DNA of 64,000 bases, taken from the NCBI RefSeq assembly GCF_932526225.1, contig NC_064040.1:11632856-11696855 (forward strand), given 5' to 3'. The notes under the pieces are model-generated. The model saw only the letters and a program-made list of their open reading frames with translations, made no database searches and was not told the DNA's origin. The DNA is from Nematostella vectensis (taxonomy: Eukaryota > Cnidaria > Anthozoa > Actiniaria > Edwardsiidae). Both the position numbers and the translations under genes were made by a program. Of this stretch, positions 23,420 through 35,100 are shown piece after piece (the stretch's first letter is position 1; each line of letters begins with the position of its first letter).

Positions 23420-24210
23420 GGGTTACCTGTGGGAATTTATGGAGGAGGGAGACTAAGGAGAATAAGAGAGGAAAAGCGAGAGAATGGGGAGAGGAAAAAA
23501 TAGTTCTCTTTCCCATTCCCCTTCTCCACTGCAGCGCTTCCTGTTTTTCACTTCCGTTTTTTTGCCACAGGAAACCCAAATCAGTTTTTTCTTCTTTTTT
23601 TCTTTAAGTTTAAGATGTCTGCTGAGGAGTCTAAGGACAGACGTCTCCAGGCGATTTGTTAGATTAGCAAACACTTTCAGTAATAATGACAAATAAATTA
23701 TTCCATAGATTCAATCATATATATACATTTACAAATCATTTCTTTATTAATGCTACAGAAACCAATTGTTTTTTTTTTTACAAAGTTCTGCAGGATCCAA
23801 TTCTACTGTTCTTAAAACTTGCAAGAAATACCGCATTGCAAGATGCAAAAGTTGATTTATACACGCGAAATTTCCTGGTGTTGCACCTTGTAGGGAAAAT
23901 TGCCTCGTGTAACCTAGCCTCCTCGGCAGGCAACTCAGCATTGTAAGGAAAACAAGAGAAATAACGGGTTACCTGTGGAAAATTGGGGAGAAGGTAGACT
24001 AAGGAGAAGAAGAAGGGGAAAAATAGAGAATGGGGCGAGGAAAAAAAGAGTTCTCTTTCCCATCCCCATTCTCCACTGCAGCGCTCCCTTTTTTGCACTT
24101 CCGGTTTTTTGCCACAGGAAACCCAAATCAGTTTTTTTCTTCTTTTTTTCTTTTTCTTTGAGATGTCTGCTGAGGAGGCTAAGGACAGACGTCTCCAGGC
24201 GATTTGTTAG
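23420..24210 (+). repeat. Two direct copies of a 245-bp block before the last exon, copy A
   Basis: Copies 23420-23663 and 23966-24210 start GGGTTACCTGTGG and end in GGCGATTTGTTAG. Both contain a 15-codon frame, MSAEESKDRRLQAIC or MSAEEAKDRRLQAIC, followed by TAG. The downstream copy abuts the acceptor of exon 6. The 300 bp between them holds AT-rich DNA and no gene. Confidence 0.75.
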
Positions 24211-25235
24211 CTTTTTTAACGAAGTTGATTCCTATTTTTGCAGGGGCTTTCAATTATTTCGCTAATGGCTTCAAGGAGCCCCCCTCGGATCATTTCGGAA
24301 GGCCATTCTGGCTTGCCACATCTGGACTATGTTGTGGAGGACAGCCCCAGGTCAGACTTCAGTTCAACTACCTCAAGAGCTTTATTCAGGCTTACCCCGG
24401 GAGACGGAAGTTTGGTTACACTTTTCTATGTGACATCGGCCACAGAAGGGTAAATACCCTCAGTGCAGCAGACCTAGAGTTCTTAACGTTTTTAAAAACA
24501 GCAAAAGAGGAAAATCTATTCAATGAAACCTTGCTTATTATTAATTCTGATCACGGGCCACGCTTTGGAGAGATCCGATTTACTAATCAGGGGAAAATGG
24601 AAGAACGAATGCCTTTCCTTTCTGTGTATATTCCTGAGTGGTTTAAGAAAAAATTTCCCAAGCTGGCGGAAAACCTTCAAAGGAACACGAATGTGATTAT
24701 TTCCCCATACGACCTCCATGCAACATTTCTTGACTTGATGGACTTTCCAAGTAATACCACTAGTAACACCTATGGCACTAGTTTATTAAGGAAGCTAGCC
24801 TTGAACAGGACCTGTGCAGATGCTCATATTGACGAGCAGTGGTGTCCGTGCTTAACATGGATTCCGGTAAGCACATCGCATCTCCAAGTCGTAAAGGCCG
24901 CACGCAAGGCCTTAGATCACATTAATGAACTTCTAGCGACGAATCCGTCTTCGAGAAAACTATGCCACCGGTTGGAACTAAAGAAGGTCATCAGCGCGCA
25001 TCAAAAAATGGCAAATATGAGAGTCCAAGACAAAGCTCGTGAAGATGAGTGCAGTTATCAAATTCAATTTGAGGTCCGTCCATCAGGGGGTGTGTTTGAA
25101 GCTCTTGTCAAGTTTTTCTACAGCGGTGAGATTGAGGTACAAGGGACAATCAGCCGAATTAACATGTACGGAACACAACCGGACTGTATATTGAAGAAAG
25201 CGCCAACCATGAGAGGGTTTTGTTACTGCAAATAA

Positions 25236-25790
25236 GAGGTAAACAATCTATATAGGGATAAAGTGGAATTTTGCACCTTGGCAAAAACAGAGTAGCTCCG
25301 CAGACGAGCCGTGCACTTGTGCATAACGCGCGCCAGTGTAATATGCAATAATTCGCACCCGTGTAATAATGCATGTACAGCCCTTATGTATAAGGCACAT
25401 CCGCGCATAATCCGTGAGCAACGTCGCTGAACATGTAAAACCAGATTGAACAACATTTTATAACCAGGTTAAATGGGTACTCAGTAAAATGTGCACCCGT
25501 GTTCTATGTATACCCAAATCCTAAAAGCACATGGAGCGCATTAATGATAATAGTTTATTTGATCGCTTCGCAGCCAGGGACTGAACAACATGACGGTCGC
25601 GCATACATCACATTAACTAATATACGAGCTGCTGGGGCAAAATTACAGAAGGGTTACAAATACGCCTTAAATAGGAAGAATACATTCACCAACAAACTTC
25701 ATTGTGACAAATTTATCAAAACGGTTAGTGTTAACGATAGGCTTATGAACACTATTATATATCTACATACTACTATCTAGGTATGTGTGA
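25236..25790. other. 3' flank of DUF229 copy A
   Basis: Closely similar to 42198-42763 after copy B. It contains several degenerate GTGTAATA/GTGCAT words related to the 17-bp repeat. No gene recognised; no strong AATAAA in this copy. Confidence 0.5.
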
Positions 25791-26356
25791 CACGCACCCT
25801 TGTATAACGTGCACCCTTGTATCATGTGCATCCTTGTATAATGTGGTCCCTTGTATAATACGCACCCTTGTATAATGTGCACCCTTGTATAATTTGTATC
25901 CTTGTATAATGTGCACCCTTGTATAATGTGCATCCTTGTATATGCACCCTTGTATAATGTGCACCCTTGTATAATATGCATCCTTGTATAATGTGCACCC
26001 TTGTATAATGCGCATCCTTGTATAATGTGCACCCTTGTATAATGCGCACCCCTGTATAATGTACACCCTTGTATAATGTGCAACCTTGATAATGCGCACC
26101 CTTGTATAATGTGCACCCTTGTATAATGTGCACCCTTGTATAATGTGCACCCTTGTATAATGTGCACCCTGGTATAATGTGCACCCTTGTATAATGTGCA
26201 CATTTGTATAATGCGCACCCTTGTACAATGTGCACCCTTGTATAATGTACACCCTTCTATAATGTGTACCCTTGTATAATGCGCACCCTTGTATAACGCG
26301 AACCCTTGTATAATGTGCACCCTTGTATAATGTGCACCCTTGTATAATGCGCACCC
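25791..26356. repeat. 17-bp minisatellite array 2 (about 33 units), duplication junction
   Basis: Same unit as arrays 1 and 3. Its left flank matches that of array 3 and its right flank matches that of array 1, so it is the hybrid junction of the tandem duplication. The open frames through it are artefacts. Confidence 0.95.
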
Positions 26357-26588
26357 TGAATGTGTATCCATACAGTACACGAAAGACCGCGCCTAAGTGT
26401 ATAATGCTCACGTGTGTATTAAGCGCTCCCGTGAAAACGCGCGCTTTTCAACTTTGTTTGACGTTAGTTAAGCGGCTGGGTTCTACAAGCCTTCGTCTCA
26501 AAAACTGCCCTAAGGGCATAAAGCATATTTCCAGATTCAATAAATGTAAGTTCACCGTAAATGTTTCTTTTAGTATTTCAAGCATTAA

Positions 26589-27581
26589 CCCATTGCCTCC
26601 TGGCTATTTTTTAGCTTAATTTACAAAAAAACAGACTGAAATCAGATACTTGCCCCCCTATTCTGAGTTTTATACAGCCCGTCAAAGTCAAACACAGCTG
26701 CACCTAGTCAGCGGTATCCAAGCTTTCCAACAGTGCTTTGCGGTCCTCACTTTTAATCCCTCGTCGTTGTGCTGAAGCATGCACAAGTTGATGGTTGCTT
26801 GTATTTTTCATAAAAAATACAGCTATGAGGATATTAGGAAAGTGTCTCAGGACATCATGAATTCTGTTGGGGCATAATTGAGTGCTTTGCGTATGGATAT
26901 TTGCAAGCAAAGGATCTACCTTTTCATGATGATTTTTTCTTGTTTGGCTTTGCCTGGATGAGAAAATAATTTTCTAATGAATCACCACAGCTCTCCTAAA
27001 TGCTGTCTTTTCTGAAACCAAATTGATTCCAAAATTGTTTACACTGCTATTCTGGGTCTGTATGACCTGGAATTGATTTGTTTGGCTTCGGGGTGAAAAG
27101 ACTTATAAAAAACCATCTTATTTTGGGAAGAGGAGTGTTGACTGGCCCTCTCCTCGTGAATTTTTCCCTGGATCTCCCAGAATGCTTTGCAATCCGTAAA
27201 GGCATCTTCGTGGTTTTACAAGCCTTCAAGGAGTGGACATTGTGTTTTGAGGCCATGGAAATTACCCTGGAAGATCAGAATAAAGGTATCTATTTGTGTC
27301 TTGAGCTGTGTTTGCAGACCTCTCTCCCTTGTGTGGTATTTTGAGCGTTTTATTGAGAGGGATGATTCTGCTTTTCTTTCCTAGTTCGGTTTGAAATTTG
27401 TCAAAGAACCTGTGCTATTATTTGGCTTAAGAGTAGTTGCCAACACCTTGGTTGGATGCATATCTGCAAGACCATTTATCCCTTAGACTAATGCCTGAGT
27501 ATCTTCATCTTGTTGTGTTTATTTTGAATTTATGAATTTTTGGTGGGGTTGCAGGTACAGGCCGGTTGAGGGGTCAATGTG
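26589..27581. mobile_element. 993-bp insertion flanked by TTAA (piggyBac-type, non-autonomous)
   Basis: TTAA at 26585-26588 and 27582-27585 flank a segment starting CCCATTGCCTCC and ending GGGGTCAATGTG, an imperfect inverted repeat. The homologous site in unit A (around 10724-10727, GCATTAAATAAAAATGTCAA) has a single TTAA and no insert. Short internal frames show no recognisable transposase. Confidence 0.82.
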
Positions 27582-28039
27582 TTAAATAAAAATGTCAAGC
27601 TTAATCATCGAATAGAACTATTGAAACACATAGTTTGCAGTAAATGTCTTAGCGTGTGCATGTGATAAGCGTATATAACGCTTACGTCCACAACTGACCG
27701 TAAAACTTTGCGTTTTCCTCGTTATAGTTTGATGGAGAACGTTTTAAATCTATCAGAGAAGTTTTCCTCCGGCGCCGTCTTCATCAAAGTCATTTTTAAA
27801 AAGGGAATTGGATATTTACCAAGAACCCATTTTTGTGTCGATAGTAACCGTAACCCCACTACATCAAACAAATGAGCAACGCGCAAACACGTGTAAAAAA
27901 CTTGTTTTTTTAAATCACCTAACCATCTTTTAGAAACTAAATAACCTAAAAATGTTGATGTTTGAAAAGAACCAAATGATGAAGAACGTTAAATAGAAAG
28001 GCGCACGAGGCATGGCGACAAAATAACTTTTTATATATT

Positions 28040-28343
28040 ACTGTCGAATCCGTTGTATCGCGACCCGCGCTTTCAAAACACGATTTGTTTTGGTTTTCTG
28101 TTCCGTCAGTAAAACCATTCTAAGCCAATCAGAATCCCGCTTTGTGCACTTCCCTGGCTATCCTCTGGACAAAAACCAAACAGTGTCGTGACAGAAAGCC
28201 AGGCCACTGCACCAGGCGAAAGATGGCAAGAATCTGATTGGCCTAGAATAATTTGACTGGCTGAACAGATAATCCAAAAAGACAAAAACAAATCGATGTT
28301 TTGAAAATGCGGCGACGCGATACAACGCATTCGAAAGTAAGCT
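28040..28343. mobile_element. MITE with TACTGTCGAATCCGTTGT ends, copy 2
   Basis: Relative of 5025-5323, with the right arm decayed (CGACGCGATACAACGCATTC). Unit B only; unit A has different DNA here. Confidence 0.75.
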
Positions 28344-28436
28344 ATCTGTTGTGAATAATGTATCCTCAAAACCAAAAACAAAGAGAGGCACACTCTTTTG
28401 CTGCATCCTGGAGAACTAGGCTGTGGCACAGCTTTA

Positions 28437-28590
28437 TAGTCAAATTCGTTGTCGCGCGACCTGTCAGAATCCAAAACTCGGGAATAACGCGTAGTAAATC
28501 AAACCAAACAATCAAAACCAGAAAAACCGCCCTCAAAGCTTGTGTCTGACTATGCGCTACTCCCAAACGAGACATGGATTTTGGATTCCC
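28437..28590. mobile_element. Fold-back MITE (GTCGCGCGACC), copy 2, truncated
   Basis: Matches 11972-12154 but stops at ATGGATTTTGGATTCCCC, losing the right arm. The next base joins duplicated DNA (CTTAAACGCTTGTGTGAAC). Confidence 0.8.
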
Positions 28591-28886
28591 CTTAAACGCT
28601 TGTGTGAACTGTAGTTCCCAAACACTAACAAATCTATAGTGCCAAAAACAAAATACTTAATATAGAATGTTTCATTGTAAAACACTTTAAGCATAAACTA
28701 GTAAGTCCTGAAGGTCTTTTTTTTTTACTGCTGTTATGATTACTCCTTTTTTAATTGCCTTCAATCATCAAAAAGAGACTTTGACGGGTTTCCGTGGCCA
28801 CGAGGGATGATGTTGACGTTAGTTGAGCGGCTGGGTTGAGATGAGATGGGTTATTTACTCTTTACTTTAAGTCTCATTCTTTCCAG

Positions 28887-28904
28887 CTTGGAGCCACGAA
28901 CAAG
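28887..28904 (+). other. Candidate 18-nt microexon, unit B
   Basis: Same sequence and same splice-like borders as 12594-12611. Confidence 0.25.
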
Positions 28905-29650
28905 GTAAGTTTTGGATGAGTTTTAAACACCACAGGACGTCAGAACCCCCTTCCGCTTTACCTTCTCACCAATAGCGTAAAACCAAACGAAATAAAAATC
29001 CATTTGAATTAATTTAAGCATTTGCTTAATTCTTATAATAGATTTTAAGGCCCAACACAAATTGCTATTTTGGCACGATTTTGCGACGTCACAGATGATG
29101 TGATTTGTGTAACTACAAAAAACCTGTTTCGCTATATCGCTCGAGCATTAACTGTTAAATAGTATCTTGTAAATTTATAGCAAAATTCTCCAAGCTTTTT
29201 TTTTCAACAGCATTTGTTCATAATTGGCTTTCAACCCGTGAATAGTATTTTTTTTCGTATATCGAACTTGTTTAAGAGAAAATATGCTTTACCGAAATCA
29301 TTACTTTCGATAAATCACGAATGTACGGTAAATGGCTTACTTTTTAATTTGAAACTCGGTACACAGTTGCGTACTTCTTTATTTGAAAGAATAATAACAG
29401 CTGCGTCCTGACGGCGCGGCAAAAAAGAACTGTAAACGATCATAGTTAGTACTACTAACTTTGAAACAACTGACCCGTCACAAATTTCTTTCCGTGGTAT
29501 ATACTCTTACACCACAATATTCGTCACCTCATGTACAAAATGTTGTGAACTTACGAGACCGTATATACCACGGTAAACTGGAATTCGACTCTGCCAAATT
29601 TTCGTCGTTAATAAGACTTCTTCAGGGCAGACTCAAGACTATGGGATATA

Positions 29651-29944
29651 AACCTATTTCAAAAAACGTTGTCATTGCAAACGGCAAATGGCGATTGTCA
29701 AAAAGTTCTACGACCGAAAGGACCCATGGATCCCAAAATATTTGTTCCAAATTCAGAAAAATATAAATAAAACACACGACTGTCCATTTAATGTAATTAA
29801 TATATGGTTCTGACATCGCTTGAGTTAATTAATCTCCTTTATTTTTACAAATAATTACTACCCATAGACACCTTTCGGTCGTAGAACTGCCATTTGGCAA
29901 TTGCCATTCGCTGTTCGCACTGACAACCTTTATTGAAATAGGTG
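29651..29944. mobile_element. 294-bp MITE flanked by TATA, present in unit B only
   Basis: Arms AACCTATTTCA and TGAAATAGGTG continue into GTTGTCATTGCAAACGGC / GTTCGCACTGACAAC. It is inserted in GGGATATA|TATACC, which is uninterrupted in unit A at about 13293-13304. A relative lies at 56985-57225. Confidence 0.8.
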
Positions 29945-30093
29945 TATATACCACGGTATGTACCACGGAAAACTATGGGATATTTGTTTTCGGCTCCTGC
30001 CGTGCAGAATCTAATTATTTGGATTCGGTACATGAACAAGTTCAACTAACCACCACCGGTCGTGCTGCGCGGCAAAAGGCGCGCTCGTTTGAA

Positions 30094-30249
30094 ATGGCTT
30101 CTGCAAAGCGCGCAGATAAGCGACGAAAATTGAAAACTTTAGCTTCTAAACCCGAGGTTTCCGGTACTTTTAGTGTCCACGGATGCAAAATACATTTACT
30201 AGAGAAAAGGTTGAGAACCAGCATTTCGCGAAGTTGGATAGGTTATTGA
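30094..30249 (+). CDS. Unrecognised 51-codon open frame, unit B only
   Basis: ATG in a good context (GAAATGG) starts MASAKRADKRRKLKTLASK and the frame ends with TGA at 30247-30249. It is lysine/arginine-rich at the start. It lies in DNA absent from unit A. It could be the first exon of something mobile or chance; no family recognised. Confidence 0.15.
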   Translation: MASAKRADKRRKLKTLASKPEVSGTFSVHGCKIHLLEKRLRTSISRSWIGY

Positions 30250-30326
30250 TCTCTTTCGCTTCAAGTGGACCTGCAAGGACTGTGCGAATGACGAATTCCG
30301 TGTTGTCCTCTGATTTAGCATAACTA

Positions 30327-31613
30327 ACCGCGGCGATCCTGGTTCCTAAAACTTCTTGGCTCCCCAGTTCCTAATAGTAAAGGGGGGGTAGGGGTAAATT
30401 TTCAATATAAAAAAAAATAGCTATTTTCTGTATAGAATTGGAGATTACGGCTGGAAATACGCCAACACTATGTTATTACATCAATTTTTGCGCTATTTAG
30501 CGGTTTATGCTGAATTTCTATTAGAGTCATTACTAGTAGCTACTAGTGCAAAACATTCAAAAGGCGATTCTAAAAGAAGCAACGACTCATTACAATATAG
30601 AGTGATTTCAATTAATCCGTGAAACAGTTAGTGGCATACTACACGTTAAGATATAGTAATACGAGTAAATTATTTTATTTCTCTATTGTTTTGTTTTGTA
30701 TATAACGCACTGTTACACACCAACTAATAGTTAGTGTTTCACAGATTAAGATTGAAACCACTCTAGTCTCTACTTCAATTCAGATACCTTCTCTCAAAAT
30801 TACTCAGTGCTATTTCCAAAGATTCATGCTATAAGTTCCTAGATTAACTGCAGAATGACTTCTAATGTTATATGCGAATGTTGTGGACGGTGAAGACCAC
30901 CAAGTGGAAGTCACGCTTAGATCTAAAAAATTACGGACAGTTAGGTGTCACCGGGATATAATAAGAATTATCCGAAAAAAGAGGAATTCATTTTTTTTAA
31001 CGAAATTCATATAGATTTGCATCATGTTTTAGACCAGTTTCTAATTGGTTCCTACTCGTGATCGCAAGTAGTAATTTCTAATTATATAGAAAAAACGTTT
31101 ACACCTTTTACACGCACTTTAATGCACAACACATAGTATAATAAAACTGAGTAAAGAAATCAGGGTACGAATTTGGATTTGTGTGTAGAAATTGAAATGA
31201 GGTAGGAACAATTTTAATTTTTACTGAAGTAGGAACTGATTACGGGTTGTTGCGTAAATTAAGTAGGATCTGAAAACGCGTGTTTCGTAAATAGAATTCT
31301 TACTATTAGGAAACGGACATTCAAAGAAAAACTTTAGAGCTATTCACTTGTATATTACATAGAAAATTGCAAGCGTCTAGAAACCAGACAAGATACTCTA
31401 CAAGACATTAGTCTAGAATCCACGAAAATTACAAAGAATAGTTTAATACAATAAATAGTTTTATAAATATATATATATATTTATAATGCCTTACCATCGA
31501 CAATAGCTGATTTTACTCGGTAAATGAGGTATTTTACCAATTAAGCATATCTTATGAAGTACCCCCCCCCCTGACCCCGATTAGGAACTGAGGAATTTAG
31601 GATCACTGCGGTG
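30327..31613. mobile_element. About 1.29-kb non-autonomous element, hAT-like
   Basis: Ends ACCGCGGCGATCC and GGATCACTGCGGTG are inverted, and a second inverted pair is AGTTCCTAATAGTAAAGGGG / CCCCGATTAGGAACT. It is flanked by CATAACTA (30319-30326) and CATAGCTA (31614-31621), an 8-bp duplication with one mismatch, as in hAT transposons. No transposase frame. Confidence 0.6.
30597..30768. mobile_element. MITE nested in the hAT-like element
   Basis: TAGAGTGATTTCAATTAATC with CGTGAAACAGTTAGTG at the left; AGTTAGTGTTTCACAGATTA with GATTGAAACCACTCTA at the right. Confidence 0.65.
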
Positions 31614-31722
31614 CATAGCTAACAACCAATCAGAAAGCGAGATTACGTGCAATTGTTGTAGTAGAATAATAAAACTGGAATCGTTTGACGAACGCACAAA
31701 GAAAATCTGACTTTTATGATAA

Positions 31723-31850
31723 GTTTAAACGTATTAGCCGTATTCAATGCAAATGTATGCAAATAAAGGGGAAACAATCGACACGATTCAGTTGCATACA
31801 TTTGCATTGAATACGGCTAATAGATAATACGACATTTGAGCTAGCCTTAC
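31723..31850. mobile_element. MITE of the ATTCAATGCAAATG family (unit B, upstream)
   Basis: Homologous to 13439-13560 with a slightly shortened left arm. Confidence 0.75.
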
Positions 31851-32123
31851 AGATTCCATTTGGTCAACAACTTATAAATGATCTTAATTATTTTAAAGAC
31901 CCTTGGGCGTATTTAATTGGTATGCAACTAGACGGCCTTTGTGCTTGCAATTATAGCATAGAATCATAGCAACGGGCTGGGAGTGATGCGCTCATGGGCT
32001 CTTAAGCGAAAACTTTTTTTTGTTTATTTTGATGAGACTGACGAAGTTGCGGGCCAACCAAAGCACTGAGCATTTGTTGCCTACATAACCTCCATAAATT
32101 GTCACCGAAGGATCCAGGTGAAG

Positions 32124-35100
32124 ATGGTGTGTACTGCTTTCCGGATTGGTCTTCGAGTGCTGTTTCTAGTATCTCTGATAAAAGTTGCTCTACTGCTCTT
32201 CTTGTATAACAAATACAGTGAAATGGGAACCATCAAGGTGAGAGCGAAGCAGAAGAGTAATTAGGGGTGTGTGCAAAGTACGTACAACCCCCCCCCCCCC
32301 TCCACCACACACACACACCCGACAAACAGACATCTAGCCTGCAAACAATTAGAAAAAGCATGGATTACCTTTGTGGGTTCTACACTTGTCTTTACTTCAA
32401 ATATTGAATTTCAAGGCAAATCAGCTAGCACCCCCTAGTAGTAAGAAATTTAACGAAAACAGCCCTATAGTATAGATCAGGACATTTCTTTCCTTGATTA
32501 ATAATACAACGAGTAACTTAATGGGCGCTTCAAGCGTGGCGTTCGGTCATACTTTTGTGTGTGTGTCATGGGGGGGGGGGGGGGGGTGGCGGAGGGGTGG
32601 GGGGAAGATCACAAGAAGGGGCGCTTATTGGATAATTTTGAAGCTAAAGGGTGCGTTTATTCGAAGCGGGGTGTTTGTTGGTAGCTTGGTGCTAATATGA
32701 GCAATAACGTTATATACTCTCCTATCGTCAACGTGCTGTAATTTTCACTGCTACCGACTTGAGAACCCCATCCCTCCCCCCTTCCCTCCAGACCTTTCAA
32801 CATCTGATATGAAAACTGCTGATCAGTATATCCCGTTTGTTCTTGTTACCAGGGTGACCAAATACCAGATCCAATAATCAACGCTAGCCTACTCCCTATC
32901 GAATCGGTGCTACCTGGTTATGTAGTGGTACGTATATCATCTCGTATACGCTGTTTCACCCACGGGAGATATGTTTCTGTACAAGCGTTTCTTAAAAAAA
33001 ATTGGAAAGCCACTGTGGAGCAAGTATGCGAAAGTACAACAAAGAATGGGGTTATGAACTTTATGATATTATGATTTGCGCATGAGCAAATCCGAACTTT
33101 GGGATGCCTTAATCTCCCAAAAAACGGGATGAAAACCTATCTTCCGGAGTCTATATCGAGGGGGCGTAAGGGTTTGCGGTGATGCGGTTTTTCCTTAACT
33201 CTGGCGCGTTTTTTCGGTTTTTCGTATTTAATTCCACGGTATTGTGGTTTCTCTATACTGCGCGGTTTACGGTTATTGACTTTTTTGACGGTTTTACAGT
33301 TTTGCGGTTTTCGCGTTTTTCTGTGCGGTTTTTGTGCGTTATTCTGCTCGGTTTTGCGGTTTTCGTACCCCACAATTTTTTTCTAGGTACCAGGAGTTGA
33401 TTTACCAGGAATCGGGAATATGTTCATCCACCAGTCCCGTAACAACGTTAGTGACATCGCAAATAAATGTGACGGATTCGGCACATCTTGCAAGGGATTC
33501 ATTTACCACAGGCTGCCCAACAAGACAGGAATCTGGTCAAGGATGAAGGTTTCATTTGGTGTTCCGTCAGAGAGCAAAGAAAGGAGCTTGTACATCAAGC
33601 GTAGCTACATTGACCTCTATATCAATGGTGAGATCTAGGGCTTTTGCTTGAATCTCAACCAAATAGTGGAAGCACTCTTCAGTATTAATGATAATTTTTT
33701 AGATACTTCTGTTCGAAGTTACATGTGAATATGACTAAAACGTCTTGATTATAGGCTTTCTGAATTCGTCCCTGAGGAGGAGACAGGCAAACAGGAGCCA
33801 ATAAGACATTACCCCCTCCTCCGTCCAAAAACCTCGATTTTTTACGCAAAAGGTTTTGTGAGCCAAAAGGTGGCGATAAATGCGCTATATGATTAAATCA
33901 AACTTCAACTAAGAAACAGGCGTAGTAAATAATGCAGGTTTGTGTGATGTGTACTTTGATTCTTGCAAAGCAAAGTATACTTTTACAAACAACTTATTTC
34001 TTTTTCTTCAGCTTTTGTTCAATGTGGCCATGGTAGCGAACGTCGCATAGCAAAGTATACTTTTACAAACAGCTTATTTCTTTTTCTTCAGCTTTTGTTC
34101 AATGTGACCACGGTAGCGAACGTCGCATAGAAAAGTATACTTTTACAAACAGCTTATTTCTTTTTCTTCAGCTTTTGTTCAATGTGACCACGGTAGCGCG
34201 CGTCGCATAGCAAAATATACGTGTACCAACAGCTTATTTCTTTTTTAGCTCTTAAAACCGACTTGACATGCGCGGTACCGCTGACCAACCTGACTGCTGG
34301 AAACGGCGGCTGTAAACTCCCAAAACTCCAAAAGTACTATGAGGAGATAATGCACCTTGTAGAGAGGCTGCCACCAATCACCTGTGACGTCAATCATCTG
34401 CACACCAAACTTGAGCATGGCGTCCTGCAAATGAGAGAAAATGCGACAAAAGGTGAGTTTGGTAAGGAAGGATGGGTGTCGGGAAAGATTTTTTGCAAAC
34501 TGTTAGGGAATAGTTAAGGCACATTTTACTCACGTGACTAAAGGGTGATTCCTGGAATGTTAATCACATTCAGGGATAATCACATCTTTCAGTGCCGATC
34601 TCCAGGGTTAAAAACCATTTGTTCAGGTTTTTTTGCTGTTATTCAAAAACTTCCAGAAGTTTCCCTCCGTGTGAAGGGAGCGGAGCTCTTTCACACAATT
34701 CACAGCGGAGATCTTTCACAAAAATCACACAATTTAGGAGCAAATTCCATCACGGAGAATGGCTTGCAAGCATCCAGTTTTACCTACAAGCTATGGAGTT
34801 ACATTTTTGTATCGAACTTGACCCATTTAGTTGATAGAGCTTGTTATCATTTCGATTGCTTAAAGCGGCATTGGCGCCAGTTTACTTCCGGGGGTCCGAC
34901 TTAAACCTCAACCGACACACAGAATCCATCTGTCACTAGCCCCTTACGTTTTGCTAAGAATTGCACAGATTCTAATTACATAAATGCCAGTATTATAGAT
35001 GTGCATACGAAAATAGGAAATAGCCTGAGCCATAGTCAACACGTTCTAAATTATCAGTCACATCCTCAAAGTAACTTCCAATAGACACACTACTTTTACA

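Larger units (their letters stand above)
13825..25235 (+). pseudogene. DUF229 sulfatase-like membrane protein, copy A (frameshifted exon 3)
   Basis: Six exons match copy B: 13825-13938, 16585-16659, 17099-17329, 17907-18110, 18996-19526, 24244-25235. Exon 1 encodes a short cytosolic start and a hydrophobic signal anchor (VLFLVSLIKVALLLFLY). Exons 5-6 carry the DUF229 core: MMTLDSTSAVHFERMLPKT, the VVGDGTAPYMSAVLTGRP block, GFKEPPSDHFGRPFW, INSDHGPRFGE and NRTCADAHIDEQWCPCL. Exon 3 is 231 nt against 241 nt in copy B; the 10-nt net loss (around 17126-17133) puts the frame onto a TGA near 17244-17246. The downstream exons show no other damage, so the lesion is recent, skipped by splicing, or an assembly error. 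Hence pseudogene, with caution. Exon 6 starts with a phase-1 join. Confidence 0.75.
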
